Assembly (NCBI RefSeq): GCF_042678045.1
Contig: NZ_JBHUDI010000009.1
Span: 323,316 to 387,315 of the forward strand
Length of the DNA: 64,000 nt
Direction: 5' to 3'
From: Natrinema amylolyticus_A
GTDB lineage: Archaea > Halobacteriota > Halobacteria > Halobacteriales > Natrialbaceae
Below are positions 26,967 to 34,813 of the stretch, piece by piece; position 1 is the stretch's first letter; each line of letters opens with the position of its first letter. Under the pieces are notes generated by a model, which was given only the letters and a program-made list of their open reading frames with translations, did not search any database and had not been told where the DNA came from. The translations under genes were made by a program, and so were the position numbers.

Positions 26967-27449
26967 TCAGGTATCGACTAGCTCCTCGAGCAGCGTCTCG
27001 AGACTGTAGCTCTGCAAGGCATCCCGTTCTTCGACCGCCGAGATGACGAACGTCGAGACGGTTCGATCGACGCCCTCGAGGTCCTCGAACTCGGCGATCA
27101 GCCGCTCGACCATCTCGCTGCCGCTCAGTCGCGCGACGACGATGAAGTCCGTTTCTCCCATCGTGAAGTAGACGTTCGTGACGCCCTCGACGGTCAACAG
27201 TCGATCCGCGAACTCCTCGTAGGAGCCCTGGTAATCGGCATGGATCTCGACCAGGACGGTGACGCCGAGGCCGAGTGCCTCGAGGTCGATGTCGTAACGG
27301 TCGTTCGCGATGATGCCCTCCTCGCGGAGGTTGTTGAGTCGGTAGTGGATCGTCGAGACCGGAATGCCGGTCGCCTCGTGGAGCCGCTCGGGGCTTCCTG
27401 TCTCGAGTTCGGCGATGGCCTTGAGCAGGCGCACGTCGCGGTCGTCCAT
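26967..27449 (-). CDS. Lrp/AsnC family transcriptional regulator
   Basis: A 160-aa regulator. The N-terminal HTH (DVRLLKAIAELETGSPERLHEATGIPVSTIHYRLNNLREEGII) is followed by a RAM/AsnC effector domain (VTVLVEIHADYQGSYEEFADRLLTVEGVTNVYFTMGETDFIVVARL in the middle) expected to bind small amino acids and form octamers. It is divergent from the DMT transporter gene 182 bp away, so it probably controls export of a metabolite by that transporter. Confidence 0.9.
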   Translation of the reverse strand: MDDRDVRLLKAIAELETGSPERLHEATGIPVSTIHYRLNNLREEGIIANDRYDIDLEALGLGVTVLVEIHADYQGSYEEFADRLLTVEGVTNVYFTMGETDFIVVARLSGSEMVERLIAEFEDLEGVDRTVSTFVISAVEERDALQSYSLETLLEELVDT

Positions 27450-27601
27450 ACGTCCGCGTCGGACGGCAGTCCGTATGTGTCTTCCGACCGATGTAATTGG
27501 AGAAATCTACAAGATAGATCCTGTCTGTGGGTTCCGTATTCGGATAATATTCGTATGTGTGATTTGTAATTCGGGAATTTACGGCTGGTTGTAGACAGAT
27601 C

Positions 27602-27608
27602 TAAATAT
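27602..27608 (+). promoter_or_regulatory. TATA box of the DMT transporter gene
   Basis: TAAATAT is centred about 26 bp before the ATG at 27631, so the transcript is probably leaderless. The divergent intergenic region also holds AT-rich near-palindromes (around 27530-27560) that could be Lrp sites. Confidence 0.5.
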
Positions 27609-27630
27609 CACAGTCGGTTCCGAATCGGGT

Positions 27631-28581
27631 ATGAATCTACTCCGATCAGTGCCAGACGGGTACCGCGAGGCGGTGCTCTTTTCGATCCTCGCGCTCTGCT
27701 GGGGAAGTTCGTTCGTCGCGATCGAGATCGGTCTCGAGTACGTGCCACCGCTGCTGTTCGCCGGGCTTCGCTACGCGCTCGCGGGCGTAATCGTCCTCGG
27801 ATACGCGGCTATCGCGGCCGATCGCACGCGGCCGCGCGGGCGAGCGGAGTGGCTGGCCGTCACGGTCGCCGGCGTCTTCGTCATCGCGCTCTATCACGGG
27901 CTCTTGTACCTCGGCGAACTGTACGTCTCGGGTGCCGTGGCAGCGACCGTCGTCAGCACGGCACCGATCTTGACGGCGGGCTTCGCCGGCGTCGTTCTCC
28001 CGTCGGAACGGCTCGCACCCGCTGGGGTCGTTGGCTTCCTGCTCGGGCTCGTCGGCGTGGCCGCGATCGTTCAGCCGTCGCCGGACGCGCTCGGGGGTGA
28101 CGCAACCGTCGGCGCTACCCTCGTGTTCGCTTCGGCGGTCGCCTTCGCTCTCGGGAGCGTCCTCGTTCGGCCGATCGACGCGACGCTGCCCCTCGAGACG
28201 CTCCAGGCCTGGGCGATGCTCGTCGGTGCCGGCGTGTTGTTGGGCTGGGCGCTCGTGCGCGGGGAATCGGTCGCGGCGATCGAAGTGACGGCCGCCTCGC
28301 TTGCGTCCTTCGGCTACCTGACGGTCATCTCGGGCGTGTTCGCGTTTCTCCTCTACTTCGACCTGCTCGAGCGAAGCGGGGCGACACAGGTTACGCTCGT
28401 CAGCTACGCCGAGCCGGTCGTCGCGATGGGCGTCAGTTGGCTCGCGCTGGGACACGTCGTCGACTCGCTGACGCTCGTGGGGCTGGCGACGATCCTCGCC
28501 GGCTTCGTCGTCATCAAACGCCGAGCACTGCGATCGCTGCTCCGATCGGCCCTCGAGCGGCGATCGGCCCCGACCTCGTGA
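27631..28581 (+). CDS. EamA/DMT superfamily transporter
   Basis: A 316-aa inner-membrane protein with ten predicted hydrophobic helices in two EamA repeats of about 140 residues. The first repeat opens LCWGSSFVAIEIGLEYVPP. The glycine- and alanine-rich pattern and the GAVAATVVSTAPILTAGF loop are typical. Members export amino acids or other metabolites. It is divergent from an Lrp regulator, which supports amino-acid-linked function. Confidence 0.85.
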   Translation: MNLLRSVPDGYREAVLFSILALCWGSSFVAIEIGLEYVPPLLFAGLRYALAGVIVLGYAAIAADRTRPRGRAEWLAVTVAGVFVIALYHGLLYLGELYVSGAVAATVVSTAPILTAGFAGVVLPSERLAPAGVVGFLLGLVGVAAIVQPSPDALGGDATVGATLVFASAVAFALGSVLVRPIDATLPLETLQAWAMLVGAGVLLGWALVRGESVAAIEVTAASLASFGYLTVISGVFAFLLYFDLLERSGATQVTLVSYAEPVVAMGVSWLALGHVVDSLTLVGLATILAGFVVIKRRALRSLLRSALERRSAPTS

Positions 28582-28651
28582 GCGGGTGTTACCGAATATT
28601 TGCGATCGGAGAAACGCTTATCAACACGGACGTTGGTCGATCCCATGACCA

Positions 28652-29311
28652 ATGTCTGAGACGATTGACACCGACACAGCGGCGCTTACAGCGGTCTGTC
28701 ACGTGCGCGCACCGTTACTGCTCGAGCCGATCGACGAGCAGATCGAGACGCTGCAGGCCTGCGAGTCCGAGGGCGCGATCGACGAGTTGCTCCTGCGAAG
28801 CTGGCCACAGGAAGTCGCCCTCACCGAGGAGAGTCCCTATCAGGAAGTCATCGACAACTACGAACGATTCGCCCAGTGGGCCGACGAGCGCGGTGTCAGC
28901 GTCCGGCCGCCGTTCCGCGAGCGATCGACGACCTCACAGGTGACCGGCAAGACGCGAGAACGGCTGGTGACACCGCTTTTGTGTCTCGAGGTCTATGCCG
29001 ACGACGAACTGATCGGCGTCTTCCCCCACACGGACGAGCGAACCGAGGAGACGTATACGACCGACGAGGCGATCGCCACACTCAGAACCGGCGAGGTGCC
29101 GGAACCGCTCGGCTCGGTCACGACGGACACGCGCGCGTCCGCGACATCGAACACGTGTCCCGACTGTGGCGGCTCACTGGTCGACGGCCAGGGGCTATTC
29201 GCCTGCAGTGACTGTGGCTGGATCGGCACCATCACCGAAGCCGGCCGGTACGAGTCACGGCCGGAGGAACTCACGAGCGAGGGCGAGCCGTCGCCGATCG
29301 CGACTCGATAA
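28652..29311 (+). CDS. haloarchaeal hypothetical protein with C-terminal zinc ribbon
   Basis: A 219-aa acidic protein. The N-terminal alpha-beta part (ALTAVCHVRAPLLLEPIDEQ, then VTPLLCLEVYADDELIGVFPH) is followed by a zinc ribbon near residues 168-190 (CPDCGGSL ... CSDCGWIG). The family is known to me only as haloarchaeal hypothetical proteins. A promoter-like GAAACGCTTATCA lies about 33 bp before the start. It does not overlap its neighbours. Confidence 0.65.
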   Translation: MSETIDTDTAALTAVCHVRAPLLLEPIDEQIETLQACESEGAIDELLLRSWPQEVALTEESPYQEVIDNYERFAQWADERGVSVRPPFRERSTTSQVTGKTRERLVTPLLCLEVYADDELIGVFPHTDERTEETYTTDEAIATLRTGEVPEPLGSVTTDTRASATSNTCPDCGGSLVDGQGLFACSDCGWIGTITEAGRYESRPEELTSEGEPSPIATR

Positions 29312-29338
29312 GCAGCGCCCCACGACGACCGCTCGCAC

Positions 29339-30367
29339 TTACTCGCGTGCGAACTCCTCGCCGTACTCGGCGTCGATCGTCACCGTCGTCTCGGCACGGT
29401 CGACCGACTTCGTGGTCGCTTCCGTCCCCAGCGAGGACTCGAGTCCGTCTTCGTCGACCAGGTCGTCACTGCTGTAGCTGACGGTCGCGCGTGCAGTCGC
29501 GGCATCTCCGGCAACCGACAGACCCTGGTGGACGCCATAGGACCCGTCGAACGCACCGAATTCGAACTGTAAGCTGTCGGTGTCGCTCGCCTGATCGTCC
29601 GAAAGCGTGCTCGAGTCGAACGCGTCGTCGTCGGTGTAGAGACAACAGGCGATCCCGCTGTTGTCGCCGGCTCGAAGCAGTTGCTCGAAGTCGTCGTCGG
29701 CCTCGTGTTTCGGTGCTTGTTCGCCGGCTGCTGTCGCGACCGTTCGCTCGACGGCGGTCACCGGATCGAACGACGAGTCGCCCCCGTTCGGATACGAGTA
29801 CGCGTACACGTCGTCTGTAACGCCAACGACCTCGTCGCTGCTGCTGTCGGCGTAGACGGAGTAGCCGTCGGCCTCGGTCTCGATGGAGTAGCCTGCGGCC
29901 TCGAGGTCGGTTGCGACGCCGTCGCGGTCATAGGAGCCGACGAGTGCGTACACGCCGTCGGCGTAGACGAACTGTTCCTCGCCGTTTTCGGTCTCGTTGT
30001 TGTCGTTGTATGCGTCGAAGCCAGCGGAGGTGCCGAGCTGTCCGAGCCCGAACCAACAGAGGAGCGCAACGACGACGGGGTTACCGACCAGTGGATCCGT
30101 CGGTTCCTTGCCCGCCTCGGCTCCCTCGTCGTTGACCAGGGTGTACATCGTCTCGACGTCGATCGCCCCGTAGAAGTACTCCGGCTGCTCGGTCGTCGGC
30201 AGCATCGAGGCGTACGGTGGCAACTCGCCGCCAGCCGAGTCGGTCGATCCATCAGTGGCAGGATCCGTGCCATTCCCGTTTCCGTCGGATGATTCCGAGC
30301 AGCCGGCGAGAAACGCCATTCCGCCAGCCAGCAGTCCCAGCGCGTTCCGTCGGTGAAGATCAGTCAT
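29339..30367 (-). CDS. Tat lipoprotein of unknown function
   Basis: A 342-aa secreted protein. The signal has a twin-arginine-like start (LHRRNALGLLAGGMAF) and a lipobox ending at C23 (LAGC), followed by a Gly/Asp/Ser-rich linker. The rest is an acidic, Tyr- and Ser-rich region without recognised catalytic motifs (WFGLGQLGTSAGFDAY; VVGVTDDVYAYSYPNG). It is probably anchored on the outer face of the membrane. Convergent with the preceding gene. Function unknown. Confidence 0.7.
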   Translation of the reverse strand: MTDLHRRNALGLLAGGMAFLAGCSESSDGNGNGTDPATDGSTDSAGGELPPYASMLPTTEQPEYFYGAIDVETMYTLVNDEGAEAGKEPTDPLVGNPVVVALLCWFGLGQLGTSAGFDAYNDNNETENGEEQFVYADGVYALVGSYDRDGVATDLEAAGYSIETEADGYSVYADSSSDEVVGVTDDVYAYSYPNGGDSSFDPVTAVERTVATAAGEQAPKHEADDDFEQLLRAGDNSGIACCLYTDDDAFDSSTLSDDQASDTDSLQFEFGAFDGSYGVHQGLSVAGDAATARATVSYSSDDLVDEDGLESSLGTEATTKSVDRAETTVTIDAEYGEEFARE

Positions 30368-30462
30368 CCCGTGGTGATGGTCACCGAACCCGTATTATTG
30401 TACTGGCCTGTGGGCGATGGCCCGTCGCACACGTATTCCGTTACGATCGAACCGCGGTCCTG

Positions 30463-31239
30463 TTACGACCGATCCGCGTTCTCGGCCGGTCGTTCGGTCG
30501 CCCGGCGGAGTATCCCGAGTAACGTGTTCGCCTCGCGCTCGGTCAGATCGGCTCGGCCGAACACCCGACGGAGCATCCGCATCGTCTTGTCACGCTTTTC
30601 GTCGGGATGGTTAAGTTCCTCGAGCAGCGCACCCCACTGATCGTAGAGCCGATCGACGGTCGGTTCGGGGGCGCGGACGCGCTCGACGTCGGGCAACTGG
30701 GTCTCGTCGCCGAGGGTCAGCGATCGGAGTTCGTAGAGCGCGATCGTGGCGGCCTGCCCGAGGTTGAGCACGGGGTAGTCCGCGTTTGCCGGGATCGAGC
30801 AGATTTCGTCGATCCGGGCGAGTTCTTCGTTCGTCAGGCCGACGCGTTCGCGCCCGAAGACGAGCGCGGTCGGTGCCTCGACGGTCGGCAGCCGGTCGGC
30901 GAGGTCGGCGGGCGTCGAGTAGGGAAATCGCACGTGGCTGTTGTCGTCTTCGTTCGTCACCGCCGTACAGCCGATCGTGTGATAGTTTTCTACGAGATGA
31001 TCGAAACTGATCTCGTCGGCGTTCGGGAGCACGTCCTCGCGAGCGTGACCGGCGAAGCCGTATGCCTCGCCGTCGGGGTCGAGTTCGGGCGGTTCGACGA
31101 GCAAGAGCTCCTCGAAGCCGAAGTTCTTCATTGCGCGGGCGATGGTGCCGACGTTGCCGGGCGACTGTGCGTCGACGACCGCAACCGCCGGCGGCGTTCG
31201 ACTCGCAGGTGGGTCGGTCGGTGACGAGTCGTCGGTCAT
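30463..31239 (-). CDS. trmJ: tRNA/rRNA methyltransferase of SpoU family (TrmJ-like)
   Basis: A 258-aa SPOUT methyltransferase that in archaea makes 2'-O-methylcytidine at position 32 of tRNAs (TrmJ). Motif 1 (SPGNVGTIARAMKNFGF), motif 2 (ALVFGRERVGLTNEEL) and motif 3 (YPVLNLGQAATIALYEL) are all present and form the trefoil-knot SAM site. The C-terminal helical extension fits the family. The first 18 residues are a Pro/Ser/Asp tail. Immediately upstream lies the origin region. Confidence 0.88.
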   Translation of the reverse strand: MTDDSSPTDPPASRTPPAVAVVDAQSPGNVGTIARAMKNFGFEELLLVEPPELDPDGEAYGFAGHAREDVLPNADEISFDHLVENYHTIGCTAVTNEDDNSHVRFPYSTPADLADRLPTVEAPTALVFGRERVGLTNEELARIDEICSIPANADYPVLNLGQAATIALYELRSLTLGDETQLPDVERVRAPEPTVDRLYDQWGALLEELNHPDEKRDKTMRMLRRVFGRADLTEREANTLLGILRRATERPAENADRS

Positions 31240-31411
31240 TGGCTCGAGGGTGTGACGTGCTCGAGGGGGGTCGGTGCTGTCAGGTCGCTGTCCACATCGG
31301 TGGCAGACGGCGATCGTGACTGGAACGCTGTACCCATCGGATTCATAGCCGGGATTCAGTGTGGGACCGCAAAAAGAGACGCGTTCGCGTTTCGGTGGCA
31401 GCTATCGATCG

Positions 31412-31515
31412 ATTCTCTATCGTTCTAGTGTTGTTCTTCTCTCTAGTTGTGTTCTAGCTAGTAAGTAGATAGTGAAGAGATAGAGAATATCTAGTAGTGA
31501 GATGATCTAGATAAC
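31412..31515. other. AT-rich putative duplex-unwinding element, CTAG-rich
   Basis: A markedly AT-rich stretch bounded by a perfect 10-bp inverted repeat (ATTCTCTATC at 31412-31421, GATAGAGAAT at 31479-31488). It holds six CTAG tetramers (31425, 31443, 31454, 31458, 31491, 31507). CTAG is usually rare in haloarchaeal DNA. Confidence 0.65.
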
Positions 31516-31635
31516 CGAGACGCCAGTCATCCCTGAAGCACTGCGGGGGTCACTAGCGGATGTATTTTCGCCTGGAGAGCCCTCAGAACGGAGCGTACTG
31601 ATAGTATAGCTGCAAGAGATCGAATGTGAGGGGGA

Positions 31636-31659
31636 CACACCCCCCTCGCGTTTGTAACG
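31636..31659 (-). repeat. ORB1, origin recognition box
   Basis: On the minus strand this reads GTTACAAACGCGAGGGGGG then TGTG. It is an exact inverted copy of ORB3 over 24 bp. The G-run points toward the AT-rich zone. Confidence 0.8.
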
Positions 31660-31689
31660 CCATATCCGTGTGGAGGTTCTGATCTGGAA

Positions 31690-31713
31690 CACACCTCCGT
31701 CGCGAATGTAAAT
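31690..31713 (-). repeat. ORB2, origin recognition box
   Basis: On the minus strand TTTACATTCGCGACGGAGG then TGTG. It shares the TTACAnnCGCGAnGG framework with the other boxes and is oriented like ORB1. Confidence 0.7.
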
Positions 31714-31780
31714 TCGGGCTGAAACCGGCATTTTATTCCGCAAATCCGGTGATCTGTCTCGACCACCCTTCCCCTCTCAC

Positions 31781-31804
31781 CGTTACAAACGCGAGGGGGG
31801 TGTG
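31781..31804 (+). repeat. ORB3, origin recognition box
   Basis: GTTACAAACGCGAGGGGGG then TGTG, an exact inverted copy of ORB1 about 120 bp away. Confidence 0.8.
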
Positions 31805-31954
31805 GGCCCGGTGGCTAATCGACAGATCCGTTCCTCGAGCCCTTCTCGAACCCGGTATGGACAGTATCACGGGTATCCTGTCCGCTGCTATCAAACAGAA
31901 ATAGGGAGCCGAAACCGGAGACAACGTATTGCTAACTGGGTCGAACGTGCGTGC

Positions 31955-31981
31955 TTTACACTCGCGACGGGGGTGGGGGTG
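31955..31981 (+). repeat. ORB4, origin recognition box
   Basis: TTTACACTCGCGACGGGGG followed by a further G-run (TGGGGGTG). Same orientation as ORB3, with the longest G-string of the set. Confidence 0.72.
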
Positions 31982-32139
31982 TCCACCGTGATCGATCACA
32001 AGCGCGAGGCTGGCGTTTCGAACGATAATCGCGTATGCGGCCGTTGTACCCTATCCGAGTCGCTCTGACGGCTGATTTACATCCGCGAGCGATCTCCACA
32101 GCTTTATTTCAGTCCAGTTGAAAGGGTCGGAGTAGCGCA

Positions 32140-33369
32140 ATGTCCGCCAACGACGATCGAGACCCGCTCTTTCGGTACGACGATCCGGTCTTTGCCGACG
32201 AGCGTCTGCTCGAGATCACGCACCTGCCCGGTCCGGATCGGATCGTCGGTCGTGACGAGCAGATGCAACGGGTTGCGGACGCCCTGAACCCGGCGATTTT
32301 CGGGAGCGAGCCCAACCACCTCTTTATTTTCGGCAAGACCGGAACCGGCAAGTCACTTATTTCGCGCTCGGTCACCCAACGCGTTATTACGGAGGCCCAG
32401 CACGACGACGTCACCGTGAAGTACGCCTTCATCGACTGTGGCGAACAGAACACGGAGGCGTCGATCGTCAAGACGATCGCCCAACTCGTCAACGATCCCG
32501 ACCAGAGCGGGGTCACCGTTCCGGATCGCGGCCTGGGGACCGGCGACTACTACAAGCGCCTCTGGCAGGCCGTCGACCACTGTACCGACGTCACCATCGT
32601 CATTTTGGACGAGATCGACATGCTCGAGGACGACGAAGTCCTCCGCAAACTGTCGCGAGCCGGGGAGAACCGACGCATCTCGGACTCGAGTATCGGCATT
32701 ATCGGCATCTCGAACAAGATCGACTTCCCGGATCACCTCTCCGAACGCGTCAAGTCGAGTCTCTCGCGTGACGAACTCGTCTTCTCGCCGTATGATGCGA
32801 ACCAACTCGTCGAGATTCTGGAGAAACGCCGCGACGCGTTCCACGATGGGGTGCTCTCCGACGACGTGATTCCGCTGACCGCCGCGCTCGCCGCCCAGGA
32901 ACACGGTGACGCGCGCAAGGCGATCGACATTCTCCGAAACGCCGGCCGGATCGCCAAGAAACGAAACGAGTCTCAGGTCACGGCCGACCACGTCCGCGAC
33001 GCGAAAGAGAAAACCGAGGCCGACCGCTTCAACGAACTCATCGAGGGCTCGCCCCAGCAGGCCAAGGCGATCCTCTACTCGCTGACGCTGCTGACCGAGA
33101 ACAGCTCGGAAAAGGAGTTCCCGACGAAGATCATCTACAACCAGTACAAGGAAGTCGCCCGCCAACTCGACTTCGACGTCCTCTCCGAACGCCGGGTCCA
33201 GGAGATCCTCCAGGAACAGAACTTCCTCAACGTCATCCAGTCCGAACGCGAGGGACGCGGCCGCGGCCGCGGCGCACACGCGAAACATCGCCTGCTCGAG
33301 AATCCCTCGATCGTCAAGAAAGTCCTCCTGCGTGACTCGCGGCTGGCCGTTCTGGAAGACGACGAGTAG
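32140..33369 (+). CDS. Orc1/Cdc6 replication initiator
   Basis: A 409-aa AAA+ initiator that binds ORB elements and loads the MCM helicase. Walker A GKTGTGKS lies at 65-72 and Walker B VILDEID at 154-160. Sensor 1 (IGIIGISNKIDF) comes next, then the lid (EHGDARKAIDILRNAG). A C-terminal winged helix (about 310-400; FPTKIIYNQYKEVARQL and RGRGRGAHAKHRL) follows. Haloarchaea have several paralogues; which one this is cannot be named from sequence alone. Its 5' end borders the origin, as initiator genes usually do. The start at 32140 is the only one upstream of the conserved region. Confidence 0.95.
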   Translation: MSANDDRDPLFRYDDPVFADERLLEITHLPGPDRIVGRDEQMQRVADALNPAIFGSEPNHLFIFGKTGTGKSLISRSVTQRVITEAQHDDVTVKYAFIDCGEQNTEASIVKTIAQLVNDPDQSGVTVPDRGLGTGDYYKRLWQAVDHCTDVTIVILDEIDMLEDDEVLRKLSRAGENRRISDSSIGIIGISNKIDFPDHLSERVKSSLSRDELVFSPYDANQLVEILEKRRDAFHDGVLSDDVIPLTAALAAQEHGDARKAIDILRNAGRIAKKRNESQVTADHVRDAKEKTEADRFNELIEGSPQQAKAILYSLTLLTENSSEKEFPTKIIYNQYKEVARQLDFDVLSERRVQEILQEQNFLNVIQSEREGRGRGRGAHAKHRLLENPSIVKKVLLRDSRLAVLEDDE

Positions 33370-33395
33370 CGGATCGGCTGCTTAGCTACTGTCGT

Positions 33396-33404
33396 CTCTT
33401 TTTC
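33396..33404 (+). terminator. T-rich possible terminator after orc1/cdc6
   Basis: CTCTTTTTC lies about 30 bp after the stop codon. Archaeal termination commonly uses such oligo-T tracts without a hairpin. Weak evidence. Confidence 0.3.
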
Positions 33405-33544
33405 AATCAGTCTCTCTAGACGACTACTGCTCCTTATATATTGGTCACGTGATGTCGAAAACCGACACTAGGTGAACAAATAGGTGCTAATCTAGATTGG
33501 ACTGAAATCTTATAGTAACATAGCCTAATTCCAAACTACAACTG

Positions 33545-34756
33545 ATGACGAACTTCGTTACCGAACTCCAAACGTCCGTGATGGCAAACCGGATGGCGGT
33601 CGCACTCGAGCGCGACGATTCGATGACGTTCTCACAGCTGTGGTCCGCGACGAACTCGTTCGCGGGTGGGCTCACGAACCGGGAGATTTCGGCCGGCGAC
33701 TGTGTGGTGATTCACACCTCGAATCCGCGAGCCGTGTTGATCGCCGTCTACGGGACGCTTAGAGCCGGTTGCGTCCCCGTTACCCTCCCACAGTCGTACG
33801 AAAGCTGGGACGTCAGACACGTATTGAACGAGACCGAGGCGAAGGCACTGGTCACCGACTCGAGTCCGATCATGGGGTTGCTCGCGAGCAGCGAGCCGTT
33901 GCGCGTCGCGGTCACCGTCGACAGCGACGCGCGGATGGGAATTGACTTTCCTGACTTCCTCGATAACGGTGGGATGAACGGCGCAAACTCGCGGACCGGG
34001 ATCGATGTCGTGCGATGTGCGGACGACACACCGGGGCTGATCGCGTACCTCGAGCGGGACACCGACGAGCCACTCGCCGTCGTCTACACGCACGCTGCTC
34101 TCAGCGCTAGTGCCGCTGCCGGGGCGACGATCTGTCGGGACGAGGAGAGTACCACGCTCGAGGCACACCTCGGGGCGTGTCCGCTCTCGAACCCGATCGA
34201 GCTGTTGTTCGGTGCGAACGCGACGCTCGTCAGCGGTGGCCGATACCGACCGGTCGCAAGCCCGGACCCGGACACGATCCGGTCGTTGCTCGTCGCCACC
34301 GACGTCGATCGGGCTTTTGTCACCCCCGCGCAGTACGACGCGCTTCGAGCGAGCGAGACGAGCATGGCCAGACGCGGGCTCGCGATCGTCGACGCGATGC
34401 CCACGACGACCGTCGACCAGGTGGCCGAGACCGACGACGCCGTCCGGCTCGTCGGCCGGCCGGAGACGGGAATCACCCACGTTCGCACGCGTGAGGACAT
34501 CGACGCCGGCTGGCTCGGCCGACCGCTCTCCGACGCGCGAGCTCGCGTCGTCAGCGGACCGACGGGCGGGGAACTCGCCGTCAGCGGGCCAGGTTCGATG
34601 GCTGCCTACTACGAACGGCCGTCGCTGACCGACGACGTGACTGTTACCATCGACGGCACGTGCTGGCTCAGGACCGGCGTTCCCGCGACCGCCCAGGACG
34701 GGACGGTCTTTCTCGCCGAGGACGCCGACGCTGCCCGTGAGACGGCGGCGACGTGA
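33545..34756 (+). CDS. degenerate AMP-binding (acyl-CoA synthetase-like) protein
   Basis: A 403-aa protein related to the ANL superfamily. The N-terminal half has the usual plan (MTFSQLWSATNSFAGGLTNREISAGDCVVIHTSNPRAVL in pieces 20-60, then YGTLRAGCVPVTLPQSY). The phosphate-binding loop, normally like TSGTTGKPK, reads LERDTDEPLAVVYTHAAL. The protein stops after the GGELAVSGPGSMAAYY region, so the C-terminal lid with the catalytic lysine is missing (typical full length is above 500). It probably no longer adenylates acids and may have a regulatory or binding role. A TATA element at 33509-33517 lies about 32 bp upstream. It is not in an evident operon. Confidence 0.72.
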   Translation: MTNFVTELQTSVMANRMAVALERDDSMTFSQLWSATNSFAGGLTNREISAGDCVVIHTSNPRAVLIAVYGTLRAGCVPVTLPQSYESWDVRHVLNETEAKALVTDSSPIMGLLASSEPLRVAVTVDSDARMGIDFPDFLDNGGMNGANSRTGIDVVRCADDTPGLIAYLERDTDEPLAVVYTHAALSASAAAGATICRDEESTTLEAHLGACPLSNPIELLFGANATLVSGGRYRPVASPDPDTIRSLLVATDVDRAFVTPAQYDALRASETSMARRGLAIVDAMPTTTVDQVAETDDAVRLVGRPETGITHVRTREDIDAGWLGRPLSDARARVVSGPTGGELAVSGPGSMAAYYERPSLTDDVTVTIDGTCWLRTGVPATAQDGTVFLAEDADAARETAAT

Positions 34757-34813
34757 GCGAGCACCGTTCGCCGGAACCACGATGCCTTTTGGCGTCGCCG
34801 CCACAGACGGGGT

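Larger units (their letters stand above)
31240..32139. other. chromosomal replication origin (oriC), intergenic
   Basis: A 900-bp stretch with no credible gene between TrmJ and Orc1/Cdc6. It contains an AT-rich, CTAG-rich zone (about 31405-31515), two ORB-like elements on the minus strand (31636-31659, 31690-31713) and two on the plus strand (31781-31804, 31955-31981). A weaker match lies near 31995-32016. This matches the known haloarchaeal layout of ORBs with a terminal G-string and a duplex-unwinding element next to an orc1/cdc6 gene. Open frames in it are short and lack coding character. Confidence 0.82.

Noticed and set aside
30800..31240. second origin-associated gene antisense to TrmJ
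   Set aside because: The plus-strand frames over TrmJ have no motif; TrmJ motifs are clear on the minus strand.
31507..31999. small frames in the origin region (31507-31766, 31733-31999)
   Set aside because: They run through the ORB boxes, have no promoter and no coding character.
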